NCBI GenBank assembly: GCA_964555235.1
Contig: CAZKRU010000042.1
Location: 1 to 37,625, forward strand
Direction of reading: 5' to 3'
Length of the DNA stretch: 37,625 nt
From: CAZKRU01 sp964555235
GTDB taxonomy: Bacteria > Verrucomicrobiota > Verrucomicrobiia > Methylacidiphilales > CAMAQI01
In this document: positions 1 through 7,722 of the stretch, piece by piece
Position numbering within the stretch: the first letter of the stretch is position 1
Layout of the letters: every line of letters starts with the position of its first letter
The notes under the pieces: generated by a model
What the model was told of the DNA's origin: nothing
Databases searched by the model: none
What the model saw: only the letters and a program-made list of their open reading frames with translations
Translations under genes and position numbers: made by a program

Positions 1-55
1 TAGACATCCCCACTTTTAAGCCGGTGCCATTCCACTGAAAACGGGAAGGAACCTT

Positions 56-70
56 ATTTAACACGTTAAA
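56..70 (-). promoter_or_regulatory. LacI-type operator, copy 1
   Basis: ATTTAACACGTTAAA is identical to the sequences at 863-877 and 7469-7483. Its 14-bp core is two 6-bp inverted half-sites (TTTAAC/GTTAAA) around a 2-bp centre, the usual form of a LacI-family site. The other two copies lie just upstream of minus-strand genes. This copy lies downstream of the gene at 222-818 and beyond its terminator, so it most likely serves a minus-strand gene that starts left of the window. Binding by the LacI protein at 879-1910 is inferred. Confidence 0.72.
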
Positions 71-130
71 ACTTTGAGGATTTGATCTACTCGTTCGGCC
101 GCTAATGACCAAGGCCCTCACCGGAAATTC

Positions 131-167
131 AAAAGGCACTGAGTGCTTTACGCCCTCAGTGCCTTTT
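131..167 (-). terminator. Rho-independent terminator
   Basis: A perfect 13-bp stem (131-143 with 155-167) with an 11-nt loop ends in a T-run on both strands. It lies about 55 nt after the stop of the minus-strand gene at 222-818 and would end that transcript. It could also stop transcription coming from the left on the plus strand. Confidence 0.85.
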
Positions 168-221
168 AGGATAAAAACCGTGGATCCTCCAATCAGGGCG
201 ATCCGCAGCAATCCGCGACGA

Positions 222-818
222 TTATTCTCCCGCCAAACGACCGGAAACGGTGATCGTGACCTCTTTTCCAGCAGTGACTTGAATCATTTGCATCACGGGA
301 GTGGAGAAGGTTGATTTGAGATAGAAAGTTCCCGAGGCGGCTTTAATCGGCTCACTCACCACGATTGCCTTTTTACTGTTTTTGTCAGGAACCAATTGCC
401 ATCCTGAAATTTTCCCACCTGCCGCTGTCTCGAAGTCACCGTTATTAATCTCAACCCCAGTTCCTACCGCATTGTCGATGTAAACGGATGCTTCACTCTC
501 TTTATTGTAGGCACCACTCAAACGAAATTTAATGGAAGTATCCACGCTCGATTTGAAGGTCACGCTGAATTCCTGCCATTTTTCCGTATCAACCGGCCGT
601 AAAATCACCGCTCGATTCGCCCCACTCCCGACATTCGATCCCTGCGCAGCCCCATCCGAGAGCTTGACGATCTCAAGCACCGCATTATCTCCTGCAACCA
701 ACGTAATACAGGCCTGATTCCGATTCGTTTTAGAATCTTGCGCAAAAACCGAAGCTCCCCAGAATGTCAGCGCCGTCATACCGACAACAACAAAAGCATA
801 AATACGTGTGTGTTTCAT
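222..818 (-). CDS. Small secreted protein, jelly-roll (CBM-like) fold predicted
   Basis: This 198-residue protein begins with a clear signal peptide (hydrophobic residues about 8-22, likely cut after VFA at 26). The mature part has alternating short beta stretches and the phrase EINNGDFETAAGGKISGW at about 124-141, typical of carbohydrate-binding jelly-roll modules of the CBM4/9 type. The fold is inferred from pattern, and no catalytic motif is visible. It starts with ATG but has no good ribosome binding site. A LacI-type operator sits 46-60 bp upstream of the start, and the LacI gene itself lies directly upstream on the same strand, so sugar-linked control is likely. A strong terminator follows. 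The exact function is unknown; a role in binding or sensing polysaccharide outside the cytoplasm is a guess. Confidence 0.7.
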   Translation of the reverse strand: MKHTRIYAFVVVGMTALTFWGASVFAQDSKTNRNQACITLVAGDNAVLEIVKLSDGAAQGSNVGSGANRAVILRPVDTEKWQEFSVTFKSSVDTSIKFRLSGAYNKESEASVYIDNAVGTGVEINNGDFETAAGGKISGWQLVPDKNSKKAIVVSEPIKAASGTFYLKSTFSTPVMQMIQVTAGKEVTITVSGRLAGE

Positions 819-862
819 AAAAACAGCTTAGTCTTTTTTTGGGAAAAGACCACTTACGTTTT

Positions 863-877
863 ATTTAACACGTTAAA
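863..877 (-). promoter_or_regulatory. LacI-type operator, copy 2
   Basis: This is the same 15-mer ATTTAACACGTTAAA as at 56-70 and 7469-7483. It fills the 60-bp gap between the stop of the LacI gene (879) and the start of the small secreted protein gene (818). Read on the minus strand, a TTGACT that could be a -35 box directly precedes the operator, so bound repressor would block the promoter. Confidence 0.78.
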
Positions 878-878
878 G

Positions 879-1910
879 TCAACGCACTTTTCGTAAAGTC
901 GTCCCGCGTGCCCAATCTCCCTCAATTAAGACCACTTGCGCATGGGTCGGAACCCCACACTCGTTCCGCTCAATTTGAGCAGAAACTAAATCCATCGCAG
1001 TCATCCCGGATTGATGCGTGTTCTGATCAATGCCGGAAACCGAATCCTTGTGATCGGCACAATTCAAATCCACATAACCCAACTCTTTCGGAATGCGAAT
1101 TTTCAATCGTTGCAACCAACTCCAAACATCGTCCGAAGCGGAGATCACGACCTCAGGTTTGTATTTTTTCAACCAACCCTCAAACTCACTCTTCCCCCAT
1201 TCATTCAGCCCAAAAATTGAGACCTGATCCGGTCCACATCCCATATAACGAGCCGTTTCCAGCGCCGTAAGCCATCCGTAATCCGTGCGCTCATGCTGCA
1301 TCGCCGTAATCGCAACTCCCAAATGACGGTATCCCATCTGTTTTAGTTTTTTGAGAGCCAACAGCATGTTCTGAATGTGATTGCTACTGACGCAAACCAG
1401 TCCCGGCTTACGCAAGGTATAGCCGATCGCGACCGAACTGAATTTTGAAAAGTCCAAGTCCATCACTTCCTGCGCGGAAGCCATCGGAGCAAAAATGAGC
1501 CCCCGCATTCCTCGATTCCAAAGAATTCGAGAAGCCTCCTTGGGCCCCATCCCCGCCTCCCTCAACCAAACATGCTCGACTTGATATCCAAGTTGAGCCC
1601 CCCGCTCACAAGCTCCATGATACCAATCTGCAAAAACGCGCGATTTCATCCATCGATCCCGTTCCAGAAAATTGGTCACAAAAGCCACCGTCGTTTTAAA
1701 CGAAGGTTGGCGGGAAGCCCGTACGTAAGTCATCAGAGAACTCACCATCGGGTTCGGTTGATAGTTCAACTTCAAAGCAATCTCTCGAATTCGCTTTCGA
1801 GTACTTTCGGGCAAAAGCGGCGAGTTACGCAATGCCAACGAGACGGTGGCCTTCGTCACCCCCGCCTTATTTGCGATGGTCTGTTGAGTCGGCTTTAAAG
1901 ACTGGGACAT
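879..1910 (-). CDS. LacI-family transcriptional regulator
   Basis: At 343 residues the protein has the normal LacI/GalR length. The N-terminus (about 8-60) is the classic helix-turn-helix and hinge: TQQTIANKAGVTKATVSLAL followed by STRKRIREIALKLNYQPNP. The rest reads as a periplasmic-binding-protein-like effector domain with a C-terminal DQNTHQSGMTAMDL stretch common in the family. It lies between two copies of a 15-bp near-palindrome that also occurs at 7469-7483, which makes it the obvious candidate to bind all three. The effector cannot be read from sequence, but the likely targets (jelly-roll protein, PEP-CTERM protein, Gfo/Idh/MocA enzyme) suggest a sugar or glycoside. The ATG at 1910 is the natural start; no strong ribosome binding site is seen. 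Confidence 0.92.
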   Translation of the reverse strand: MSQSLKPTQQTIANKAGVTKATVSLALRNSPLLPESTRKRIREIALKLNYQPNPMVSSLMTYVRASRQPSFKTTVAFVTNFLERDRWMKSRVFADWYHGACERGAQLGYQVEHVWLREAGMGPKEASRILWNRGMRGLIFAPMASAQEVMDLDFSKFSSVAIGYTLRKPGLVCVSSNHIQNMLLALKKLKQMGYRHLGVAITAMQHERTDYGWLTALETARYMGCGPDQVSIFGLNEWGKSEFEGWLKKYKPEVVISASDDVWSWLQRLKIRIPKELGYVDLNCADHKDSVSGIDQNTHQSGMTAMDLVSAQIERNECGVPTHAQVVLIEGDWARGTTLRKVR

Positions 1911-2084
1911 GGTGGCGAAATGCTATTCGATGAGTCCAAATTTGGCAACCCCTCCCTTTCAAGGTAAAAGACTCGCACTTCAAAGCCATGAATTCCCTTA
2001 AATAAGGAAACCACAAGAGGTTACATGGATCATTAAATGTATTCGATGCCAACGACAGCGCCCCATCTCCTGAAGGGAGGAGAA

Positions 2085-2278
2085 CCTAGTGTAGTACACC
2101 AAGCAGATAGCATATTATATTCCCGCGCAGAGTTCGCCGAGTCCGCAGAGAAGGTTTTTTGTGAAAACCCTCAGCGGGCACTGCGCGAAAACGGCTTTCT
2201 TATTCTTTACGAGAACTCAGGGGCCTCCGCGTTCTCCGTGTGAGACAATCTTCATTCTGTTTGACGGACTACACTAGG
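2085..2278. repeat. Intergenic element bounded by inverted repeats (MITE-like)
   Basis: CCTAGTGTAGT at 2085-2095 is perfectly inverted at 2268-2278, bounding 194 bp with no plausible gene. The inside carries CGCAGAG- and CCGCGTTCTCCG-type modules, the kind of degenerate intergenic repeat seen in several bacterial phyla. The right end, read on the minus strand as CCCCTAGTGTAGTCCGTC, nearly matches 12545-12563, so it may be one family. The right repeat overlaps the last codons and supplies the TAG stop of the pseudopilin gene at 2274-2897. The rest of the gap (1911-2084) shows nothing I can name. Confidence 0.55.
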
Positions 2279-2897
2279 GGCGATAAACTTGAACCTGTCC
2301 TGTCAGGGAATGAACCGAAACCGCTGAAAAATTTTTCGGGAGCCCTTTTTTCTGGAGCAGATCCTTGAAATCCATTAATACTAAGGTCCAAAGTTTTTCC
2401 GGATTGGCGCTTTCCGGACTGGTTGCTCCATTCGGGCGAAATTGCAAATAATTGTATCGAACTCCATCCTGCCCAGGAATTTCATTACTCAAAGCGGTTG
2501 TCGGACTCTCTGTCCAATTCGAAAGGGTGAGATCTCCTGAAGCAATCATTCCCTGCGGAAATACCATTAACTGCGTGAGCGGAAGCCACGAATTGTCATC
2601 CTGAATAACAAAGGCCTTGATCGCGCTAAATTCAACCGCCTTACTTCCCCCTAAGGACAACTTATAAAGACGTACTTCAACCATTCGATTTTGAGAAATC
2701 GCCGTTTGACGCGCTTGGTTTAAAATTCCCACCACCATTTGTGACACCGACTCCAAACGAGTCGATTTCGTCAAGCCATCAAAAGAACTCACTGAAAAAA
2801 ACGCAAGAATGGAGACAATCAGAATCACCATGATAATTTCAACCAACGAAAATCCACGAGAAGACTTGCCATTGCGAATGTGAGGTAATATCGACAT
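2274..2897 (-). CDS. Lone type IV/type II pseudopilin, Verru_Chthon cassette D-like
   Basis: The 207-residue protein has a short basic leader and a prepilin cleavage and methylation site, RG|FSLVEIIMVILI, with the cut after Gly15 and Glu at +5. A 20-residue hydrophobic helix follows. The stretch LNQARQTAISQNRMVEVRLY and the end in GQVQVYRP resemble the GspH-like proteins named Verru_Chthon cassette protein D, known from Verrucomicrobiota. That match is from memory and needs a profile search. Cassette partners A, B and C are absent, so it stands alone. It is unlike the gspH at 25532-26050 beyond the leader. The product would be processed by a prepilin peptidase not encoded here. The stop codon lies inside the inverted repeat at 2268-2278. 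Confidence 0.78.
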   Translation of the reverse strand: MSILPHIRNGKSSRGFSLVEIIMVILIVSILAFFSVSSFDGLTKSTRLESVSQMVVGILNQARQTAISQNRMVEVRLYKLSLGGSKAVEFSAIKAFVIQDDNSWLPLTQLMVFPQGMIASGDLTLSNWTESPTTALSNEIPGQDGVRYNYLQFRPNGATSPESANPEKLWTLVLMDFKDLLQKKGLPKNFSAVSVHSLTGQVQVYRP

Positions 2898-3049
2898 ATA
2901 ATAGATCTAGCAGCATTTTCTTTTAAGTCACAAAAATAGCAAGCCCAGGATGCGATCAAACTCCCTCTATATTTAACGGATCAAATAAAAAACATTCCCT
3001 CATCCAATCCATTTTATGATATTCTCTTATCATCCTAAGAAAGGCTGAC

Positions 3050-4300
3050 ATGACGAAAATTGAACTCGTTCAACGAATTAATTGTAAGGATTTTGGTGAG
3101 ATTGCACTGATGGCGGGAGACATCAATGGGGACGGAAAAATCGAATTAATCATCCCTCAAAGCGAAGATGGTCCTAATAATAAAGGCTCTGCCGGAGGGT
3201 ACCCTCATGAGAAGACCAATCGTTGCCTCACCGCACTGGATCTTCAGGGAAATATTTTATGGCAACGCGGGACTCCCATGGGTTTTGATCGACACAAGCA
3301 TCACGGGGGCCCCGCATGCATGGTTCATGATTTGAATCTCGATGGAAAAGACGAAATCGTACTCATGACCGAACGCGATCACCTGACTTATGTACAACTC
3401 TTTCGAGGCTCGGATGGAGCCCTCCTTGCAGAGCGTGAGACGGGCGCAAATTATAATATCATTCCCGCTGACTTGCGAGGACTCGGAGCCAAACGCGACT
3501 TCGTCATTGGAACAGGTCTCAGCCTGGTTTTTGCGTATGACGAAAATCTCGAGCCAATCTGGGAATGGGCTTTTCACTATGGCGGCGGCCACGAGCACGC
3601 CGCTGTCGACATCGAAGGCAAGGGCCGTGATGACCTTTTTATCGGAGTCAGTCGTCTGGATGCCATGGGAAATCGCATCTGGTGGCGCCCTGATCTCAGT
3701 GATTCCATGGAAGGAATGAACCGTTGTCCCCATATCGATCATATCTACGTGAGCCGATTGCACGCCAATAATCCGAACTATCAAACGCTTTGGTTGGGTG
3801 GGCGTGATGCCGTTTGTTTGGATGCCATTAGCGGACAAACGGAATGGATCATTCAAGGAGATCACCTCCAAGAAGGTGCGATTGGAAGATTTGATCCCGC
3901 ATCAGCAGATCAACAGATTTTCATGCTTGAAAAAGGTGCCAGCGGAATGGATCGAATGGTTGACGCCAACGGAAAAACCCTCTGGGAACGGAAGATCGGT
4001 CGATGCGAAGCTTTACCCGGCTGCGGTCAAGATGGAAGCGATCTCCTCGTATGCCGAATGCCTTCTGACGACGGCCCCCCTTGCTTAATTAATCATCTCG
4101 GAGAAATCGTCGGAAAATTTGATTGTCCCTATGAACCCGCGACACGTCCAGTCGCCAAAATTTCACATTTGGCACCACGACACTCAGATCGAGGCTATGG
4201 AATGCATCTCACCATCCACGACGTTGATGGGGATGGACGTCCCGAAGTCCTCCTCCACGATCGCCAATGGATTTACATCTATAAAGTCAGCACCCAGTGA
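3050..4300 (+). CDS. FG-GAP/VCBS-like beta-propeller protein without signal peptide
   Basis: Calcium-binding-type loops of the form DxNxDG recur along this 416-residue protein: DINGDGKIE (24-32), DLNLDGKDE (94-102), DIEGKGRDD (187-195) and DVDGDGRPE (391-399). Between them are PQQ-like blade endings such as ALDLQGNILW, VDANGKTLW and LDAMGNRIWW. Together they indicate a beta-propeller. The same repeats occur in rhamnogalacturonan lyases and in sugar-binding surface proteins, but I see no lyase signature. It starts MTKIELVQRINC, without a signal peptide or membrane helix, which is unusual because such propellers normally sit outside the cytoplasm. AAGAAAGG lies 5 nt before the ATG, a good ribosome binding site. 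It appears monocistronic. A cytosolic role in sugar processing is a guess. Confidence 0.75.
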   Translation: MTKIELVQRINCKDFGEIALMAGDINGDGKIELIIPQSEDGPNNKGSAGGYPHEKTNRCLTALDLQGNILWQRGTPMGFDRHKHHGGPACMVHDLNLDGKDEIVLMTERDHLTYVQLFRGSDGALLAERETGANYNIIPADLRGLGAKRDFVIGTGLSLVFAYDENLEPIWEWAFHYGGGHEHAAVDIEGKGRDDLFIGVSRLDAMGNRIWWRPDLSDSMEGMNRCPHIDHIYVSRLHANNPNYQTLWLGGRDAVCLDAISGQTEWIIQGDHLQEGAIGRFDPASADQQIFMLEKGASGMDRMVDANGKTLWERKIGRCEALPGCGQDGSDLLVCRMPSDDGPPCLINHLGEIVGKFDCPYEPATRPVAKISHLAPRHSDRGYGMHLTIHDVDGDGRPEVLLHDRQWIYIYKVSTQ

Positions 4301-4416
4301 GAAAAGCATGAAGCGGTGGGCTTCCTCTCGCCAAGTTCGCAAAGCGGAATGTCTGCATTGAAACCATTCCCAAACGTCCCCTTAGCGTCTTGGCGAATTT
4401 TGCGAGAAACAAAGAA
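4301..4416. repeat. Intergenic stretch with degenerate TTGGCG/TTCGC modules
   Basis: Between convergent genes lie CTCGCCAAGTTCGCAAAG (about 4332-4349) and, 50 bp on, CTTGGCGAATTTTGCGAG, partly inverted versions of one another. Such wording is common in degenerate intergenic repeats. There is no clear T-tailed terminator and no gene here. Confidence 0.35.
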
Positions 4417-5610
4417 TTATTTAGGAACCGCCAGTGCGCCTGCTGCCCAAAGCAATCCGGCTTCCGAAGGCAAAAGTCCGGAATCAAAGCAGCGCTGAAA
4501 ATCCGTATCGATCGAAGGAATTACAGTTAACGCCCCTGAATCGGTAGAAATCGTTCTCTTAAAGTTTTCGGGAAGATCCACAATCTCGCTTTTTGAATGG
4601 ATCATTTCGATGCACCTTGTTTGAGCCTCCGCATGAGCAATTTGTGCGACTGGGGCGGAACCTCCTGACAATTTATCCAAGATCCCCTTCCACATCAAAG
4701 CTCGCCTTTCCAAGGAGCCGATCAGGGGAACACAGAGTTCTTTCTTATCTTCAATCCACCATTCAGCACTTTCATCACATATCCACTCGAGGCGACCGTT
4801 TTCACCATCGACATTGATTTGAACCGATCGATGCTCCCGACAACTGTGTGTCGCAAACATCATGACTTCAATTCCCTCGTCCGTTTGAATTCGGATCGCC
4901 CCCGTATCAAAAGTTTCAATCGGCTTTGCTCGAAAAAGCTCCGCCTCTACACAGTTCGCTCTGGCACTCAACTTCAGCTTTCCGCCAGCCCAAAACATCG
5001 CAAGATGGAGATAATGCGCCATCGCATTGTTCATGGGGGAATCAAAAACGACTTCACTTCCCAACTTTAAACGTCCTGCCCAAGCCGATCTCTCGTAATA
5101 AGAAGAGGCGCGCGGCCACATTCCTAAAATTCGAATTCGGCGAATCTTTCCAATTTTTCCTTTTAATAATTCTTTTTTCGCCTCCCACACCGCCGGATCA
5201 AATAAATCCTGAAAACCGATCAAAACCAAACGACCGGACGTTTTTTCCTTTTGACGAATCCGTTCGATCGCCTCAAGCGAAGGGGCCAACGGCTTTTCCA
5301 CGAGAACATTCATTCCTGCCTCAAGGGCAGCAATCGTCATCAACTCATGCAAGTGAATAGGGGTCGGAATTACACACAAATCAATCTGGTCGCGTTCTTT
5401 TCGAAACATCTCCTTCCAATCCAGATAAATTTCTGCCCCGGCTTTTTGAAGGATTTGAAGCGCTTCAGGATCCGTCTCTGGATTGATGCAAACTCCCGCC
5501 ACTAATCGCACTTGTTCGGTAGCATGCAAATTCGAGAGCGTGTTCAGATGAATTCGTGCGTAGCCAGAAGTTCCAATGATTGCGACACGCAAAGGAGTAA
5601 ACGCTCTCAT
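4417..5610 (-). CDS. Gfo/Idh/MocA-family oxidoreductase
   Basis: This is an NAD(P)-dependent sugar or inositol dehydrogenase-type protein of 397 residues. The N-terminal Rossmann fold is LRVAIIGTSGYARIH, and VEKPLAPSLEA carries the family EKP lysine. The second domain has DSPMNNAMAHYLHLAMFW, in the position of the catalytic Asp/His region. The start at 5610 is preferred over one 27 nt upstream because GAAGG precedes it by 7 nt and because its ATG overlaps the stop of the upstream gene as ATGA. That overlap makes it translationally coupled to the PEP-CTERM beta-strand protein at 5607-7391, so both should respond to the operator at 7469-7483. The substrate cannot be told from sequence. The nucleotide loop is GTSGYA instead of the usual GxGxxG, a tolerated variant. 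Confidence 0.88.
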   Translation of the reverse strand: MRAFTPLRVAIIGTSGYARIHLNTLSNLHATEQVRLVAGVCINPETDPEALQILQKAGAEIYLDWKEMFRKERDQIDLCVIPTPIHLHELMTIAALEAGMNVLVEKPLAPSLEAIERIRQKEKTSGRLVLIGFQDLFDPAVWEAKKELLKGKIGKIRRIRILGMWPRASSYYERSAWAGRLKLGSEVVFDSPMNNAMAHYLHLAMFWAGGKLKLSARANCVEAELFRAKPIETFDTGAIRIQTDEGIEVMMFATHSCREHRSVQINVDGENGRLEWICDESAEWWIEDKKELCVPLIGSLERRALMWKGILDKLSGGSAPVAQIAHAEAQTRCIEMIHSKSEIVDLPENFKRTISTDSGALTVIPSIDTDFQRCFDSGLLPSEAGLLWAAGALAVPK

Positions 5611-7391
5611 AAGACTGCCTTCTTTCGTGAATTCCATCTGTTATTGAATAAGCCAAAAAACAGGAATCCTCCCACGATCCAAGCCTTCCCAATCGACGGC
5701 TCGGGAATTGTCAAAAGTGTGATTTCAACATTTCCTCCACTAAAAACAATTCCACTAAGCGAATAAAGAGAAGCCGCGGCAGAAGATAATGCAAAATCCG
5801 AAGCATCTAATCCAGAGGATGAACCGTAACTCATTACTGAAACTGCAGAGCCTGTCGTAAACCCACTCGATAAGTCCAAAATGATTCCGCTCGAAGCCGT
5901 AGAACCCGTCAATAATCCTGTGATACTAAGGAGCTCCCCCGGATCCATCTGAAGTGTAAATCCGTTTGCTGCATTGAGCGCGCCCAGCGTAAAAGTACCC
6001 GTAGGATTAATCCCACTGGTTGCTCCTCCCGTAGTCACCGTATTTCCAATGCTTCTTCCCGTCACGTCGCTCGAAAGCGTGGCAGCGTTCAAAGCCACTG
6101 TAACCACTGAAGAGCCAAAAACTTGATTCGCCGCCACTTGAGTCGTTCCTGCATTCAGCGTAACCGCCCCTTTATCCCAAGTGGATAATGAGTTACCCGA
6201 TAAGGTCCATGTCGAACTTCCGTTTTTAGTTAAATTAAACGTTCCCCCTGCCGTCGCCCCTCGGGAGAAAATCCCGGAGTAGGTTGTATTACTGTGTTCA
6301 TTGACGGTTAGAGTCGCCACATTCGCCGCTCCGGCCGAGGTCGCAATCACGGCGTTGGCATTTCCCGTTAATGAACCAATCGTGAGATTAATTCCATTTC
6401 CAATCGAGATACTATCTCCTGCACTATCAGAGTCATTAATCGTCACCGTATGATTCGCACTGGATCCATCCCCCAAAGCACTTCCGTTGGTCGCCGTGAT
6501 TTTATCTGCAGTCAAGCCGCTCTTGATGGTCAAATTTCCCGTATAACCGGTGTTTGAATTACTGATACTCAAGCCGCCGCTAGAAGCTGCCAATAGTGAT
6601 AAATCGATGGTAAAATTACCACTTCCGCTAAATTGATTGCTCGTTGTCCAATTTTGATTCCCGTTTGTCGCCTGAAATGTTCCCCCTCCCGAATTAATCA
6701 CCAGCGTACGATTCCCAAGCGCCGCATTCTGTCGAATCAATGCGGTCGCACCATCCAACGTAATGATGCCTGGTAATGCGTTACTCACAAACTGTCCACC
6801 CGCTGAAGCCGCCAAAACGCTCCCAGAAGTAATCGCGAGCCCCGCCAAACCGGAGCTTCCTCCTCCCCAAGTTAAATCGCCCACTCCTGACTTCGTCAGA
6901 GTGGCACTGCCTGAAAACACAAAATTACCATTGGTCCCATTGGTCACCTGTAATCCTCCACTCCCAATGGACCAAGTCTGATTCGTATTCACTTGCATGG
7001 TAATCTGACGCGTCGAAGTCGTTCCAGTTCCCAACAAAGTAAATAGCTGACTTCCCGTATCAATTCCAGTTGCTCCCAGATCCACCGTTCGATTGGATCC
7101 TCCCGCTGAAAATGTCAACGTCGGAGCGTAACTATTCCCACTCATAATCCCATCGATGACATTCGTCGCTCCCAAACCCCACGTCGCAGGATTTGTTTCA
7201 GAAGCACCCGTAAAGGAAGCCTCATCTCCCGCCATCGTTAATGCCGGCGCCACTCCACCCACCCAATTGCCATTGGTCGCGATGTTTGTGGAACTGGCAC
7301 CATTCCATACGATCGTAGCAGCGGAGGCTGCGCCCATACAGACTCCCGTCAACACCACCAGGATCCATGTCTTTCGTTTTGTGCATCTCAT
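5607..7391 (-). CDS. Autotransporter-type beta-strand repeat protein with PEP-CTERM signal
   Basis: The protein has 594 residues from the ATG at 7391. The N-terminus RCTKRKTWILVVLTGVCMGAASA is a signal peptide, followed by IVWNGASSTNIATNGNW, the opening typical of autotransporter-associated beta-strand repeat proteins. The body is Gly/Ser/Thr/Asn-rich with repeats such as LTKSGVGDLTWGG and LTKNGSSTWTLSGN. The C-terminus has IPEP, a hydrophobic helix and a basic NRWNSRKK end, the PEP-CTERM sorting signal read by an exosortase (none in the window). A TTG start 60 nt upstream is less likely because it would bury the signal peptide. The operator at 7469-7483 is about 80 bp upstream of the ATG. 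The product is probably an exported surface or matrix protein with a long beta-helix. Its downstream partner is coupled through ATGA. Confidence 0.88.
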   Translation of the reverse strand: MRCTKRKTWILVVLTGVCMGAASAATIVWNGASSTNIATNGNWVGGVAPALTMAGDEASFTGASETNPATWGLGATNVIDGIMSGNSYAPTLTFSAGGSNRTVDLGATGIDTGSQLFTLLGTGTTSTRQITMQVNTNQTWSIGSGGLQVTNGTNGNFVFSGSATLTKSGVGDLTWGGGSSGLAGLAITSGSVLAASAGGQFVSNALPGIITLDGATALIRQNAALGNRTLVINSGGGTFQATNGNQNWTTSNQFSGSGNFTIDLSLLAASSGGLSISNSNTGYTGNLTIKSGLTADKITATNGSALGDGSSANHTVTINDSDSAGDSISIGNGINLTIGSLTGNANAVIATSAGAANVATLTVNEHSNTTYSGIFSRGATAGGTFNLTKNGSSTWTLSGNSLSTWDKGAVTLNAGTTQVAANQVFGSSVVTVALNAATLSSDVTGRSIGNTVTTGGATSGINPTGTFTLGALNAANGFTLQMDPGELLSITGLLTGSTASSGIILDLSSGFTTGSAVSVMSYGSSSGLDASDFALSSAAASLYSLSGIVFSGGNVEITLLTIPEPSIGKAWIVGGFLFFGLFNNRWNSRKKAVL

Positions 7392-7468
7392 AGAAAGTCC
7401 AGATCTTCCTTCGAAGACTGAATGCACCAAATCTACCGGCTTCAAATTCAAATCACAAATGGGATTAA

Positions 7469-7483
7469 ATTTAACACGTTAAA
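7469..7483 (-). promoter_or_regulatory. LacI-type operator, copy 3
   Basis: An identical ATTTAACACGTTAAA lies upstream of the PEP-CTERM/Gfo-Idh-MocA operon. On the minus strand it reads TTTAACGTGTTAAAT, as in the other two copies, and all three share this orientation relative to the genes they precede. Confidence 0.78.
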
Positions 7484-7722
7484 CTTTTTCCACCTCTACC
7501 CTTGGAGAACGTCATCCGCGGGAACCGCTGATTGCGGTGCCGCACAACAAAATTCAGAATCGCCAGAATCTGGAAAACCTCCAAGGAATTCCGTCCTGGT
7601 TAATTTTGACGCATTAAGAGTAAACGGTATTTTTTAACCACGGAAAACGATCCGAATACACGGAACATTAATTTTTTTGGTAGGGCGACCTCTCCGAAAG
7701 CGCTGTTCCAATTTTTTAAACT
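7484..7722. other. Intergenic region with repeat fragments
   Basis: No convincing gene is present. CCTTGGAG (about 7500) is inverted as CTCCAAGG about 80 bp later, with smaller hairpins between them. At 7636-7668 there is a run of ACCACGGAAAAC and ACACGGAAC modules, a familiar degenerate repeat style. TTTTGGTAGGGCG at 7675-7687 also occurs, inverted, at 18320-18332, where it ends a hairpin-rich element. Confidence 0.35.

Noticed and set aside
2037..2243. 68-residue plus-strand frame over the inverted-repeat element.
   Set aside because: It is made from repeat modules and carries no protein features.
2972..2985. TTTAACGGATCAAA, a weak match to the LacI operator upstream of the propeller gene.
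   Set aside because: Only 10 of 14 bases match and the symmetry is lost, so I do not count it as a fourth site.
7605..7618. TTTTGACGCATTAA, a further loose resemblance to the operator.
   Set aside because: The symmetry is too poor and there is no gene start close by in a suitable position.
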